A DNA stretch of 64,000 bases from Thelonectria olida (taxonomy: Eukaryota > Ascomycota > Sordariomycetes > Hypocreales > Nectriaceae), in the NCBI GenBank assembly GCA_020736575.1, contig JAGPYM010000010.1, forward strand, positions 434,001 through 498,000. The letters are read 5' to 3'. The notes below the pieces were generated by a model. It had not been told where the DNA came from, did no database searches, and saw nothing but the letters and a program-made list of their open reading frames with translations. Below are positions 34,988-49,265 of the stretch, one piece after another. Position numbers and translations under genes: made by a program. Every line of letters begins with the position of its first letter. The stretch's first letter is position 1.

Positions 34988-35515
34988 TCAATACTTGCTG
35001 CCATCATCCTTCTTCACAATCTCGATACCGTTGTTCGTCTCGTGAACTCCAAAGGGGGTATGATTATAGAGCCACCGTGCAATGATGAAACTTCCGACGG
35101 CCCAGCCCCAGACCAGGACGGCAATGGACGAAGTGACCAAGAGTGTGGGCACGAGCACCATGAATGCGACGCCGATCCAGAACAGGGCAAAGACGAGGGC
35201 GGTGCCGAGGGCGAAGGCAACGGTGGAGAGGGAGAAGGTCGCAAAGAGGAGGATGGGGATGAAGGAGAAGAGTAGCTGGCCGACGAGGAAGGACTACATA
35301 GGACGTCAGTAGAGAAGCGGTCTTGGGAGAGAGGTTTGACGCACAAAGAGGATTGGGCGCTCGGAAGCAAAGTCGGACGTAACGTCGTAGGCCTGCCGGC
35401 GGGACGAGGGGGATACGACGCGGTCGATGGAGCGCTGGGCGTATGAATACATGGTGGAGGCCTTTTCGTTTGCGCTGGCAGCGATGCCGTCGCGGGAATC
35501 GCTGTTGGTGGTCAT
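34988..35515 (-). CDS. Promethin/LDAF1-like lipid droplet protein (Ldo-type)
   Basis: Exons 35345-35515 and 34988-35293, split by a 51-nt intron, give 158 residues. The N-terminal 50 residues are hydrophilic with SYAQRSIDRVVSPSSRRQAYD. A long hydrophobic block then runs from about 58 to 135 (for example FLVGQLLFSFIPILLFATF and VAFMVLVPTLLVTSS), forming a double hairpin. A short polar tail ends KKDDGSKY. This size, topology and opening are typical of the promethin family (animal LDAF1, yeast Ldo16/Osw5), which works with seipin at ER sites of lipid droplet formation. The family assignment rests on topology and motif memory. Confidence 0.7.
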
Positions 35516-36086
35516 TGCGATGGTGTCCGGAGGTGTCGGAGCTCAGCTTGGGGAGCTCAACTGGAGTGGGAGGAGGGATGCGCAGGTTGCAAAGTCAGGG
35601 AGGAGGGGGGGACAGGGGACAGCTGTTGATCAGTTCAACGGTTGAGTGAGTGCTGACTGTCATGTAGGATGGAATGCTCCCTTCCGAACGGCTGGACAAG
35701 GAAGCTCGTCGTGGGGCTGATGACGTGACGCGTCCGGGGCAGGGGGAGCTTGCTCGGCCCGTCTCCACCTTGAGAAGGTCTGCGTGTAAGTCGATAAATA
35801 CTACGAAGTATAGATCTGAGGATGCACTTGATACAAATGGCATCGTGTCTTTTGTTATTGGGTAAGATGGTGCATTCTCAACGACGCCCTTGCAAGTAGT
35901 GGCCCCTTACAGTATCCCACAGCTTTGCATCTTTCGATACACTACCGAAGAACATGTAATACAGAATGATCTCATGACATCGAGTTTACTCTTGGATAAA
36001 TGAATGAGAAAGCACTTCACAAAGTATCCAACTGCATCAGCTCACGACGGAAGCCAAAAGAAATCCGGTTTCGAATGCCTAAAGGT
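35516..36086. other. Intergenic region
   Basis: 571 bp holding the promoter of the promethin-like gene (-) and the 3' side of the Zn2Cys6 regulator (-). I see no gene. Confidence 0.5.
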
Positions 36087-38364
36087 TCAAGTTGCCCAGA
36101 CCGGTGACACAATCTTGTATCCTTCCTTCATAAACGCATCGGCTTCAAGCTTGTACCCCTCTTTCGTAAACTTATCCGCCTCGTGTATGATCCAAAGACT
36201 CTGGTCCACGCTCGGCGAATCAGCTCCAAACGAAAACTGCCGCCACTCCTGAAAGAGCTGCTTCAAGTGATGGCCCATCTTTATCACCTCGGGCTTGATG
36301 ATGCTCTTTAGCGTAGGCACTTGACAGGCGGCGAGGAGAATAAGCATGGCCCCCGACATCCTGGAGCTGTTAGAGTCGGGTATCAAATCAGGACTGGGAA
36401 AGGAGCAGTGGCTGGCTTACGAGAGTGAACAGATCCACGTATCAACTAGCACCGTGTGCGCAAAACCTCTCAGGTTGAGCACATGCAGCATGCACGCGTC
36501 TATACACGCTTTGCATTTCGACAAGGCGTCCTTGCTCGGCGCGTTTGCGTTTATCCCATGGCCGCCTACTTGGCTCCCGCTTAGCATCCACATCAAATAC
36601 GGCCGGTGGATGACGCCCAGACACGTCAGATATCGCTGCCGGAGAAAGCCGCCCGCTTCCGTCAGCGTCTCTTTCGTGTCGATGGAGAAGCCAAAGGCGG
36701 CGGGGAGCACGTCTCGCCACTCGTCGAGCTGGTGGTTGAGCTCTGCGACGATGGGCGGGAATCGCGTTGTGTCGAGCGCGGCGCCCGTGTCTCGGGCGTA
36801 GAGGAGCTGGTGGACTCGGTTGAGCAGGCGTCTCATGCTTATGCAGGCGAGGAAGTACAGGGCGGATTGTTCTTCTTCTGCTTCGGCCGCGTGGGTGTTG
36901 TACGCGCCTGGTAGGGGAACTGAGGACTCGATGCGGGCGATGCCGGACGGAGGACATGCCGAGAGCTCGGCCACGTAGTCGCTGCCAAGTCAGACTTGTG
37001 CACCGACACTTTGGATGAGATTGATGCGAAGATACCTTTCGAGAATGTAGCATGACCAGAATATCCGTCGGATACGCTCTTGGTCCTCGGACGAGCAGTC
37101 TGCGGGCGGGTATGCGAGCAGGAGAAGACACTTTGAGGCGGTTGCGCTGAGAAACTCCCACGCCTGCAACGGTCGAACGAGAGATGCAAAGTAGATGCTA
37201 TAAGTCGCCATGTGAGTGTGAATAGGAAGGCTGGTTACAAGGAGACTCACGCGGCGAAAAAGAGACATTGGATGGCTTCGGACGTGACGTGTAAGTGCGC
37301 AACATGCATCTTCTTCAAGGCACTTTCGAAATAGATATCGCCCATGTTCCGCCTCAACAAACGCTTTCGCGTCTCATCTTCGCTCAGCATGGCGCCGCCG
37401 TGACGAAGGCCGGCGATGATCTGGCTCGCACAGCCGAGGGCTAGAGTCAAGAGTGTGAGACAGGCCTCGATGCTGTCTTCCGAAGGCACGCCGGACTCAA
37501 GAGTAGACCGTATCCTGCTGATTTGGCTCTGCGACATGGTCGGATACCAGAAGTTGACATTGTGTTGGAACGAATCGAGGATGGAGTCAATGTCCTCTAT
37601 GTCCACGTACGGATACATGGCGTTTGGGCGCATCTTCAACGGGCTCCGAGACTGCTCAAGGTGAAAGATGGAGGCGTGGTCGTTGCGCAGAGACGGGAAG
37701 GTGTCAAAGTGAGGCCATTGCAGGATGGACTCTGTTGTGGAAGTGTGCATGGAATCGAGCACCGCATTGTCGAAGCTGTAGCCGCCGCGCGTCGTCTCGC
37801 TAAGCGGCGTCTGGACCGGAATGCTAGGACGGCGCACGCTTCCTTCATTGTGAGGGGATCCCGAGAAGGAGCTTCCGAGGGCTACGATGTTGTTGTTTGT
37901 GGTGGTGGTGTTTGGCGAGACGACGGCGTTGTGGGAGCTGGCTTTGGCGAGGTTGGCGTTGAGGTCGTAGAGGTACTTTTCCACGCGCAAGACGCCTTCG
38001 AGGATGAGATCGCTTTTGCCGCGGCTGTTTGGTTTCGTGTCTCAGCGAATACAAGGTCGAACGGATGCTACGCTGGAGGGGGCCTTACGAGTTTGCTTCG
38101 GAACCGTATAAGCAGTCCTGCTCCGCCTTGGAGCAGGTGGCGCAAGGATGGCCTCCATCGCATCTGGCGATTTTCAGTCAGTAAGGATGCTGTATAAGAG
38201 TCAGGCCACTGGAAGTGCCGACCGGATCTTGCGAGCTCTGCATGTGTCACACTGGTCGGTCAGTGGAAAGTGATCAGCATAGGGCCGAGCAGACTTACTG
38301 CATGCGACGTGCGAAGTCGCTTCCGCGACGGCTCGCCTGCGGCCTCGTGGTAGCTGTCGTCCAT
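36087..38364 (-). CDS. Zn2Cys6 transcription factor with fungal_trans domain (7 exons)
   Basis: Exons 38299-38364, 38223-38251, 38089-38163, 37251-38024, 37036-37197, 36421-36981 and 36087-36366 give 648 residues. The zinc cluster is assembled from exons 2 and 3: CDTCRARKIR then CDGGHPCATCSKAEQDC, giving exact C-x2-C-x6-C-x5-C-x2-C-x6-C spacing. A basic RKRLR stretch precedes it. Later exons carry the fungal-specific transcription factor domain, with YPYVDIEDIDSILDSF, LGCASQIIAGL, RIRRIFWSCYILE and SDYVAELSACPPSGI. It is a nuclear DNA-binding regulator. It is followed by a sugar porter and a GH2 beta-galactosidase, so control of that pathway is a reasonable inference. Only exon assembly reveals the DNA-binding domain. 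Confidence 0.92.
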
Positions 38365-39139
38365 GTGGACTTGCGGCAATGGTTGGTCAATTAAAGAGCT
38401 GTCGAGCTCGCTCCGAGGCGGACCGAGAGGATGCGGGGATGACGAGATATAATGGGGAGTGGGATAATCATGAGTGCCTCGCTTAAGAGGAAACGCTTAG
38501 AGTCTCGGCCCAATTCCCAACCCTGAAGCACCGTGAATTTGACAGTCAACTGACTGACCCTTGCTGAACTTGCCCGGACTGACTAACTAACATGAGAGGA
38601 ACTGTGCCTCCTGGTTCTTGGTGCTGATCCTCCACATTTCCCCGCGTTATATGTGGGAATAACACGAACGATTAACCGCCCCAATTATGGATCGACAAGG
38701 GGGATGCATCCCGTGAATCCCATGTGGGTGGGCACACGTAAGGTAAGGTTGGAGATGATCAAGAGACCAGGGATGCTTTCATGGTGTGATGAGACCACCG
38801 CGGCTAGCTGACCAAACAAATGCTTCAACGGTTACCTCCTATTCAGGGTTAGACACTGATACTGATAGGAAGTACTTTGGTATTATAGAAGACCAGAGAC
38901 TAATCTCATGCTGAATTAGGAGGTGACTCAAAGGAGAAGTCACGAAAGGAATTATACAGCTAAGTCAAGTTGTAACAGGAATATTGTCCGAATCATGGGC
39001 ATTAACCATGTGTACGTTGAGATGATTGTTTTGTCGTCAAGTTTCTCCCACAAGAATCAAAACATCAACCTGTTCCAGCACCCAACAACTGATTAACACC
39101 AATCGCTTATACCCTAAAGTAGCCAGATGCAAGTCATGC
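38365..39139. other. Intergenic region between regulator promoter and sugar porter end
   Basis: 775 bp holding the promoter of the zinc-cluster regulator (-) and the 3' side of the sugar porter gene (-). I see nothing else supportable. Confidence 0.5.
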
Positions 39140-40882
39140 TCAAGCCAGGCTATCCAGCTTCTCAATGTCCGTCGCATTGAGCGTATTCATCACAGTCTGC
39201 GCACTCCTCTTCTCCAAGCTCTTCTTGACCGGGTTCGGCGCCTCAAACACCTCGGAAAGCTCCTCCAACGTTCTGTCCTTGGTCTCTGGGAAGTAGAAGT
39301 AGATAAAGACTCCCTCGAGCAAGTCCCAGAACACAAAGACGAGATAGAAGTAGTAGTTGATGTGCTCAAACGCAGGGCCGCTGCTGTACTGGATGACGAC
39401 CGAGGCGGCCGAGCTGGCAAAGTTGCCGACGGCAGTGCCCTTGGCTCGGGTTTCGGTCGTGAGCGTCTCGGCAATGTCTAGAATCATCAATCAGCAACTG
39501 TTCTAAAAGGAAGTGAGCGGCTGACTTACACATCGACTGGAGAGGCGTCCAGCCAAACGAAAAGACAATGCCAAAGATGAAAATCATGGCGACGGTGGCA
39601 TTGGCAGCCGAGTCATTGGAAGGCTGGTCAATGGACAGCTTGCTCGTGCCGGTCATGATGGCAAAGCAGCAAGAGCAGAAGATAATCGAGTAAATCAGCA
39701 AAGGTCGACGGCCGATGACATCGGTCAGACGGGCTCCCAGGACAGCGCCAAAGAAGCACAAGACGGGGTTGATGCCGTTCAGCGCCAGCACCGTCTTCTC
39801 GTTCTTGATGCCGGCGTTCTCCAGCATGGCCGGGAGGTAGTACGAGCTCAAGCTGTTGCCGCTGATCTGGCCCATGACTCCCATGCCGACGACGCAGATG
39901 AGGCGGTGGCGCGCGCTGTGCGTGTTCCAGAGCTCGTGGTAGTCCCACCACTTCTTGTCCGAGGCCTCGGCCGAGATTTGCGACATCATCTCCTTGATCT
40001 GCAGCTGCACCAGCGGATGGTTCTCGTCGCCCTCGCCGTGGTACGTCTTCAGCACCTGGATTGCGTCCTGGTGTCGGTCGTGGGCCACCAGCCATCGCGG
40101 CGATTCGGGGAGCCACAGCACGCCGAGGACGACAATGCCAGAGGTGACCATCTGGCACCAGATGGGGATGCGCCAGGCAGTGTCCGAGTCGATGTAGCTG
40201 CAGCCGTAGACGACCCAGCTGGCAATGATGCTGCCGATGTACCAGGTGCAGTTGTACAGGCCCGTCAGAGTGCCTCGCCACGAAGGATGGGCCATCTCGC
40301 TCACGTAGCAGGGAGCCGACACACAGCAGAAGCTGACGCCGAAACCGAGAACGAAACGGCCGGCGAGGAATTGGCCACGATGCGGCGAGGGGCCTTGGAT
40401 GCAGGAACCGATGATGACGAGCAGGGCTCCGGTGAACATGCCCCAACGACGGCCAAAGTAGTCGTTGACGGGGCCGGTGAAGAAGACGGCGGCGACAGAG
40501 CCAATGTTGTACCTAGACAGTTAGTCGGCCATATACGCCATGTGCGCTTCGGAGGAGTGCTTACATGGCAAAGACGATTCCAGTGCTGGAGTCGGCCACC
40601 TTCATGCCAAAGAAGTTTTGATACGAGGACATGCCATTGAGTCCCCCCATGAGCGAGCCATCGTAGCCGTTCTATCCAAGTCAGCTTGAGTTCGTCAACA
40701 CAGGCACACGCATCAGTGCTCACCAAGCATCCGCAGAGATAGGCGCAGCCTAGGACGAGGTAAAGACGAAACATCTTGGGCGTCCACGGCGACACCTTCT
40801 TTGTCTCCACATCGTGGGCAAGCTGCACTGCAGTGCCGGTATCGTGGGTCTGTCGATCTTCGACAATGCCCTCGGCAGCCAT
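39140..40882 (-). CDS. MFS sugar transporter, likely lactose/galactoside permease
   Basis: Exons 40724-40882, 40565-40671, 39530-40512 and 39140-39477, with 52-nt introns throughout, give 528 residues. Twelve membrane helices are visible with the sugar-porter signatures: [12 protein letters not shown] in helix 1, GRR after helix 2, [21 protein letters not shown], and the late [16 protein letters not shown] motif. This [10 protein letters not shown] group includes the Kluyveromyces lactose permease Lac12 and fungal lactose/cellobiose permeases, though the substrate is inferred. It is transcribed divergently from a beta-galactosidase and beside a zinc-cluster regulator, which favours a disaccharide or galactoside substrate. 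Plasma membrane location is expected. Confidence 0.88.
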
Positions 40883-44940
<4,058 letters not shown>

Positions 44941-45240
44941 GCCGAATGGGGGACTGAGATAGAATGGATTACTTTACTTACTATAGGGAGAGAATATCAT
45001 GTTGTTACGGCCGAGACTTGTGGATGAATCCCTAGTGATGATGGTCCGTCTTACGGCATGGCTCCGATGCTCGACGGAGCATCAGTGCGAGGTGTTGATA
45101 GACCATCGGACCTTTCTTTACCAGCCAAGACTCAATGGCGTCGTCGGAATGTAGAGGGAGTTAATTAAGTCAAGGAAATAAGATCAAATAAAAAAGGAAT
45201 CATGCATGCATACACATTTCGAACAAAATGCAAAAAGACA
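44941..45240. other. 3' intergenic region before the tRNA
   Basis: About 300 bp between the beta-galactosidase stop and the tRNA gene (-). It holds the beta-galactosidase 3' UTR and, at 45232-45236, the tRNA terminator. Confidence 0.5.
45232..45236 (-). terminator. RNA polymerase III T-run terminator
   Basis: A run of five T on the minus strand begins four bases after the tRNA 3' end, the expected Pol III stop signal. Confidence 0.8.
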
Positions 45241-45345
45241 TGTCGGTGGAGAGGCTCGAACTCTCGACCTTTGGATGTCTCTGACTTTTCGCCGAGTCAT
45301 GTTTCAATATGAGACCAACGCTCTAACCAACTGAGCCACACCGAC
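45241..45345 (-). tRNA. tRNA-Met(CAT), elongator type, intron-containing
   Basis: The acceptor stem pairs GTCGGTG with CACCGAC, followed by an A discriminator base. The D arm (GGCTCAGTTGGTTAGAGC), anticodon loop CTCATAA and T arm with GAGAGTTCGAGCCTCTC are all present. The anticodon is CAT. Removing a 31-nt intron, inserted one base after the anticodon, gives a 74-nt mature tRNA whose anticodon stem resembles yeast elongator tRNA-Met, including a T-T pair at its base. The tRNA body has both internal promoter boxes. Confidence 0.93.
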
Positions 45346-46072
45346 TTGTTCTTGTTGTTGGGGAGGAAGCCTCAATGCTGGATTAAACATGCAACGCCAC
45401 CGTCGCTGTTGGGCGAGTGGAGCGAAAAAAGAGCGAAGGGGACAAGAATGGTTAGAAAGTGACAATGTGCACAGACCTTATCATGTGTACGTGCCGCCCA
45501 CGACAGTCTCGCGCAGATGTACCTCGCCATCTGCTCGCTTCTCGGCATTTCGCCTTCGCGCCATGTCCCGCCCTCCCGCGCGCCGTCATCATTCGTCCAA
45601 CGTCGCGGGACGAATATTAATCGACAAGTCATGGCTGCACTCAGCCACGCATGCACACGCACCCAAGTGTCTCATAGTGAGTGTTTGTTCCTCCGCCGCT
45701 ACAGGTATTCCTCCGTGGCAGTAAGCGTGGCTCTCCGATGGACGCGGCGCGGCACCCGACTCCTTGCGTTCCCGGGGGAGGGGGCGAGGATGTAGCTTAT
45801 TCTGGTGCCTATCTCGCATGGCGATGCGAGTGCGAGCCGCGTATGTTGGTGGTGGTTTGTGACATATAAGACTCGAGATGAAGCCGGAATGGAGGGAAGA
45901 ATCAGAACAAGCAGATCAACAATAAGACAGACGCATCAACAAGCACTCTTAAGCTTAAACCATTCTCCTTCCTCGTCCATCTCCCACTCACTCACATCAT
46001 CTTCATCTTCATCTTCACCACTAACCACATCCTCCTCATCTACTCCTCCAACACATCCTCACAACCGCAAAC
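45346..46072. other. Intergenic region and Ysc84-type gene promoter
   Basis: 727 bp between the tRNA and the SYLF-domain gene. The end, about 45955-46060, is a CT/CA-rich tract with TCATCT repeats just before the start codon. I see no gene. Confidence 0.5.
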
Positions 46073-47332
46073 ATGAGCATCTACTCGGCCTCCAACCGTT
46101 CCCTCGAGAACGTCGACCCCCTCAAGCAGCCTCTCCAGAACCCTCCCACTTACGCCGAGTTCTTCCAACAGACTCCTCCCGCCGAGCAACAACAGCAGCA
46201 GCAGCAGCAACGCGCAGCCGTCAAACCCACTATTGGCGAACGATTCCACAAGCTCAGCTCCAAGGCCGGATGGCCTCTGAACAAGGCTGCCAATGTCATC
46301 GGCGCTGAGGGATGGTGGCCCACCAGCATGGACAAGGAGTGCAATAAGGCCGCTCGCATCCTCCATTCCTTCACTCGTAAGTCTTCCTCTCATGTCCAGC
46401 CAGAGCCCACCTCACTGACACACGCTTCAGAGCTCGACGCTTCTGCTCCTCCGAAGTCAAACGGCCCCATGCACCCGACCGGCCTGACCCGCAAGTCCAT
46501 GGTCAAGATCCCCCGGTCCGTCCTCCGCAACTGCGCCGGCCTCGCCATCTTCAACGTGCTCCGCGCCGGCGCCTGCCACAGCTCTCTCGCCGGCGGCTCT
46601 GGCGTCGTCGTCGCCCGCCGCGCCGACGGAACCTGGTCTCCCCCGTCTGCCTTCATCGTCACCACTCTCGGGGCCGGCTTCATGTTCGGCCTCGACGTCT
46701 ACGACTGCGTGTGCGTGCTCAACACCCAGGAGCAGGTCAACGCCTTTGCCAAGCCCCGCGTGTCGCTCGGTGCTGAGGGATCCATCGCCATGGGCCCTGT
46801 TGGCACTGGCGGCCATGTCGAGTCTGCTGTCAGCAAGACGGTCAAGCCCATGTGGAGCTACATGAAGAGCCGCGGACTGTGGGCGGGTGTTCAGATTGAC
46901 GGAACCATTATTCTCAGCCGCGGCGATGCCAACGGCCTCTTCTACAACGAGCGCGGCATCACGGCATCTCGCATTCTCCGCGAGGACGTCGCTTGGCCCA
47001 TGGGTGCCCGGCCCCTATTCGAGGTGCTCCGGGCTCTCGAGGGCAACCTCGACTATGACCAGACCATTGTGCGAGAGGTTGGCATGGTTCCTTCTCCTGG
47101 CGACATTGTTTCCGACAAGCGCGAGTCTGTTTCAGCTGCTTCTCAGCGAGAGCAACCGGTCGAGGAGAACAAGCCATACACAGACGAGCCTGCGCACAAG
47201 GACGAGCAGCTGCCCCAGTACAAGGATGAGGAGCGGCCGCAGTACAACGAGTACGACGAGAAGTCGCAGCAGGATGAGGACGAGTATGACATTGTTGACG
47301 AGAAGGCGAGACTTGCCAAGTCTGGATACTAA
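46073..47332 (+). CDS. Ysc84/SH3YL1-type SYLF-domain protein
   Basis: Exons 46073-46376 and 46431-47332. The 54-nt intron is a multiple of three without stops, so the frame stays open through it; GTAAGT, a CTGACA branch site and the SFTQLDASAP junction support splicing, giving 401 residues. The SYLF (DUF500) domain has NKAARILHSF, RNCAGLAIFNVLRAG, GGSGVVVARRADGTWSPPSAF, GLDVYDCVCVLNTQEQVNAF and RGLWAGVQIDGTIILSRGDANGLFY. This family (yeast Ysc84/Lsb3, human SH3YL1) binds phosphoinositides and actin at endocytic sites. An eight-residue glutamine run lies near residue 39. The C-terminal tail is acidic with PQY repeats, and no SH3 domain is visible, unlike in yeast Ysc84. Confidence 0.92.
   Translation: MSIYSASNRSLENVDPLKQPLQNPPTYAEFFQQTPPAEQQQQQQQQRAAVKPTIGERFHKLSSKAGWPLNKAANVIGAEGWWPTSMDKECNKAARILHSFTRKSSSHVQPEPTSLTHASELDASAPPKSNGPMHPTGLTRKSMVKIPRSVLRNCAGLAIFNVLRAGACHSSLAGGSGVVVARRADGTWSPPSAFIVTTLGAGFMFGLDVYDCVCVLNTQEQVNAFAKPRVSLGAEGSIAMGPVGTGGHVESAVSKTVKPMWSYMKSRGLWAGVQIDGTIILSRGDANGLFYNERGITASRILREDVAWPMGARPLFEVLRALEGNLDYDQTIVREVGMVPSPGDIVSDKRESVSAASQREQPVEENKPYTDEPAHKDEQLPQYKDEERPQYNEYDEKSQQDEDEYDIVDEKARLAKSGY
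46183..46212 (+). repeat. CAA/CAG trinucleotide run
   Basis: A run of CAA and CAG codons encodes consecutive glutamines in the disordered N-terminus of the SYLF-domain protein; its length probably varies between strains. Confidence 0.75.
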
Positions 47333-47859
47333 AGTGGCTTGCTGTACTTGAGGCGTTGGGGCATGGGGTTTCTACTGTTTCCTTTGTCAGGGATTACTGG
47401 TAATGGGTGTGGCTCTTAGAATGGTTCTGTTTCAGGATATATCACAATTTATTCCATCTACTTTTCAATTCTTGTTTCCGGAGTGACTGCTGTTTTTCTC
47501 TCTTCCGTGTCGCTTCGGAGGTTTACATGTAGACACTTGGATTCCACAACACCATGATTCCGACATAACACGACCTGTGCATTACCACGACGGCGCTATC
47601 TAAACCATCAAGCGTATTAAATATGTAAATCAAATTGTTGACTGTGCAGAATCCATGTCGACGTCTCACTTGTGAGACCTAACTCAATAGTAAGACACAT
47701 GCTGATTTGATAAGCTCGGCCGAACTCCTCCGCTTCCGGCACTTGCATCATGCATGTCGTAGAACCTCAGGGCCCAAGTACATAAACAGCCACCATCGTT
47801 CTCACAAGGCCAAATACACCGTCCATTCACTCAAGTAGCAGGTGTCACATCTCTTTACC
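47333..47859. other. Intergenic region upstream of guanine deaminase
   Basis: 527 bp holding the 3' side of the SYLF-domain gene and the promoter of guanine deaminase. I see no gene. Confidence 0.5.
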
Positions 47860-49230
47860 ATGTCTACAAGCAACCCACCCGCCAACTTTGCCTACCACGG
47901 CACCCTCATCCACTGCCCAAGCCTCGGCGTCATCGAGATCCTCGAGCAGACAGCCATTACAGTGGCCGCATCTACTGGCAAAATCACATCCACCACACCC
48001 AATGTCGACAAGAAGGATGTCCCATCGACCGTCAAAGACTTTGGCGTTCCAGAGACCAACATCACCCATCTCTCAGACGGCCAGTTCCTCATCCCCGGCT
48101 TCATCGACACGCACAACCACGCGCCGCAATGGATGCAGCGCGGCCTCGGCCAAGGCATGCACATCCTCGACTGGCTCCAGCAAGTCACGTTTCCCAACGA
48201 AGCGCGCTTCAAGGACGTCGAATATGCCCGGCGTGTCTACACCGACTTGGTCAAGGGAATGCTCAGACAGGGCGTCACCACGGCGAGCTACTACGGCTCG
48301 TTGCACGCGCAGGCAACCTGCGCGCTCGTCGACATCATTATCGAAAAGGGACAGAGGGCCGTGGTGGGCAAGTGCAACATGGACCGGAACGCGCCAGACT
48401 TCTGCTGCGACGCCAGCACTGAGCAATCCATGGCCGATACAATGACAGTGCTCGGCCATATCGACCAAAGACGTTCCAAATCGCCCTACATCAACTATGT
48501 CATCACCCCCCGTTTTGCTATTTCGTGCAAGCCAGAACTCCTCGAAGCGCTCGGCCAGCTTGCTACAGAGCGGCCGGATCTTCCCATCCAGACGCACTTC
48601 AACGAGGCAGAGCAGGAAATCAAGGGCACGCTCAGTCTGTTTCCGTCATTCACCAACGAGGTAGATCTGTACTCGCACTACAAGCTCCTCACGTCAAAGA
48701 CCATCCTTGCGCACTGCACCATCATGACCGAATCTGAGACGGAGCGTTTGGCCACTCTTGACTGCGGCATTGCTCACTGTCCCACGGCCAACATGACGGT
48801 CGGCGGAGGCTTCATGGCCGCTCCCATCCGAGACTTTCTCAACCGCGGCATGAAGGTCGGCCTCGGCACCGACTCGGGCGGCGGCTTTTCGTCGTCTATT
48901 CTCGATTCCATGCGCCACGCTCTCATTGCCTCCTTCTCCCGCGAGGCTGCGTCAAGCGGAAAAGAGAAGGGTTTGACGCTGGAGGAAGTCTTTTATTTGT
49001 CGACGGTGGGAGGCGCCAGAGTCATGGGTATGGAAGATTCGCTCGGCAACTTTGTAGTTGGCAAACAGTTTGACGCCATCGTGGTGGATATGGAGGTTGA
49101 GGGCGGAGTGAATGCTCCCGTCGAGGAGACGGATGACAGGAGACGCGTATTTGATAAGTTCTTGATGACGGGAGATGATCGAAACTTGGTCACAGTGTTT
49201 GTCGCAGGGCGAAAAGTTCATAGTTTGTAA
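47860..49230 (+). CDS. Guanine deaminase
   Basis: Single exon, 456 residues, starting at the ATG at 47860 (MSTSNPPANFAYHGTL); the frame is open slightly upstream through a GTG only. The enzyme converts guanine to xanthine in purine catabolism. It is an amidohydrolase-fold zinc enzyme: the HxH metal motif reads PGFIDTHNHAPQW (His85, His87), with THFNEAEQE, HCTIMTE, and the final metal Asp in GTDSGGGFS. The GVTTASYYGSLH strand and DRNAPDFCCD loop are typical of guanine deaminases rather than other members. Its stop is 35 bp from the stop of the PAP2 gene. Confidence 0.95.
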   Translation: MSTSNPPANFAYHGTLIHCPSLGVIEILEQTAITVAASTGKITSTTPNVDKKDVPSTVKDFGVPETNITHLSDGQFLIPGFIDTHNHAPQWMQRGLGQGMHILDWLQQVTFPNEARFKDVEYARRVYTDLVKGMLRQGVTTASYYGSLHAQATCALVDIIIEKGQRAVVGKCNMDRNAPDFCCDASTEQSMADTMTVLGHIDQRRSKSPYINYVITPRFAISCKPELLEALGQLATERPDLPIQTHFNEAEQEIKGTLSLFPSFTNEVDLYSHYKLLTSKTILAHCTIMTESETERLATLDCGIAHCPTANMTVGGGFMAAPIRDFLNRGMKVGLGTDSGGGFSSSILDSMRHALIASFSREAASSGKEKGLTLEEVFYLSTVGGARVMGMEDSLGNFVVGKQFDAIVVDMEVEGGVNAPVEETDDRRRVFDKFLMTGDDRNLVTVFVAGRKVHSL

Positions 49231-49265
49231 GTGTTTCCAATGAGACTAACACAATTAAGACCGTC

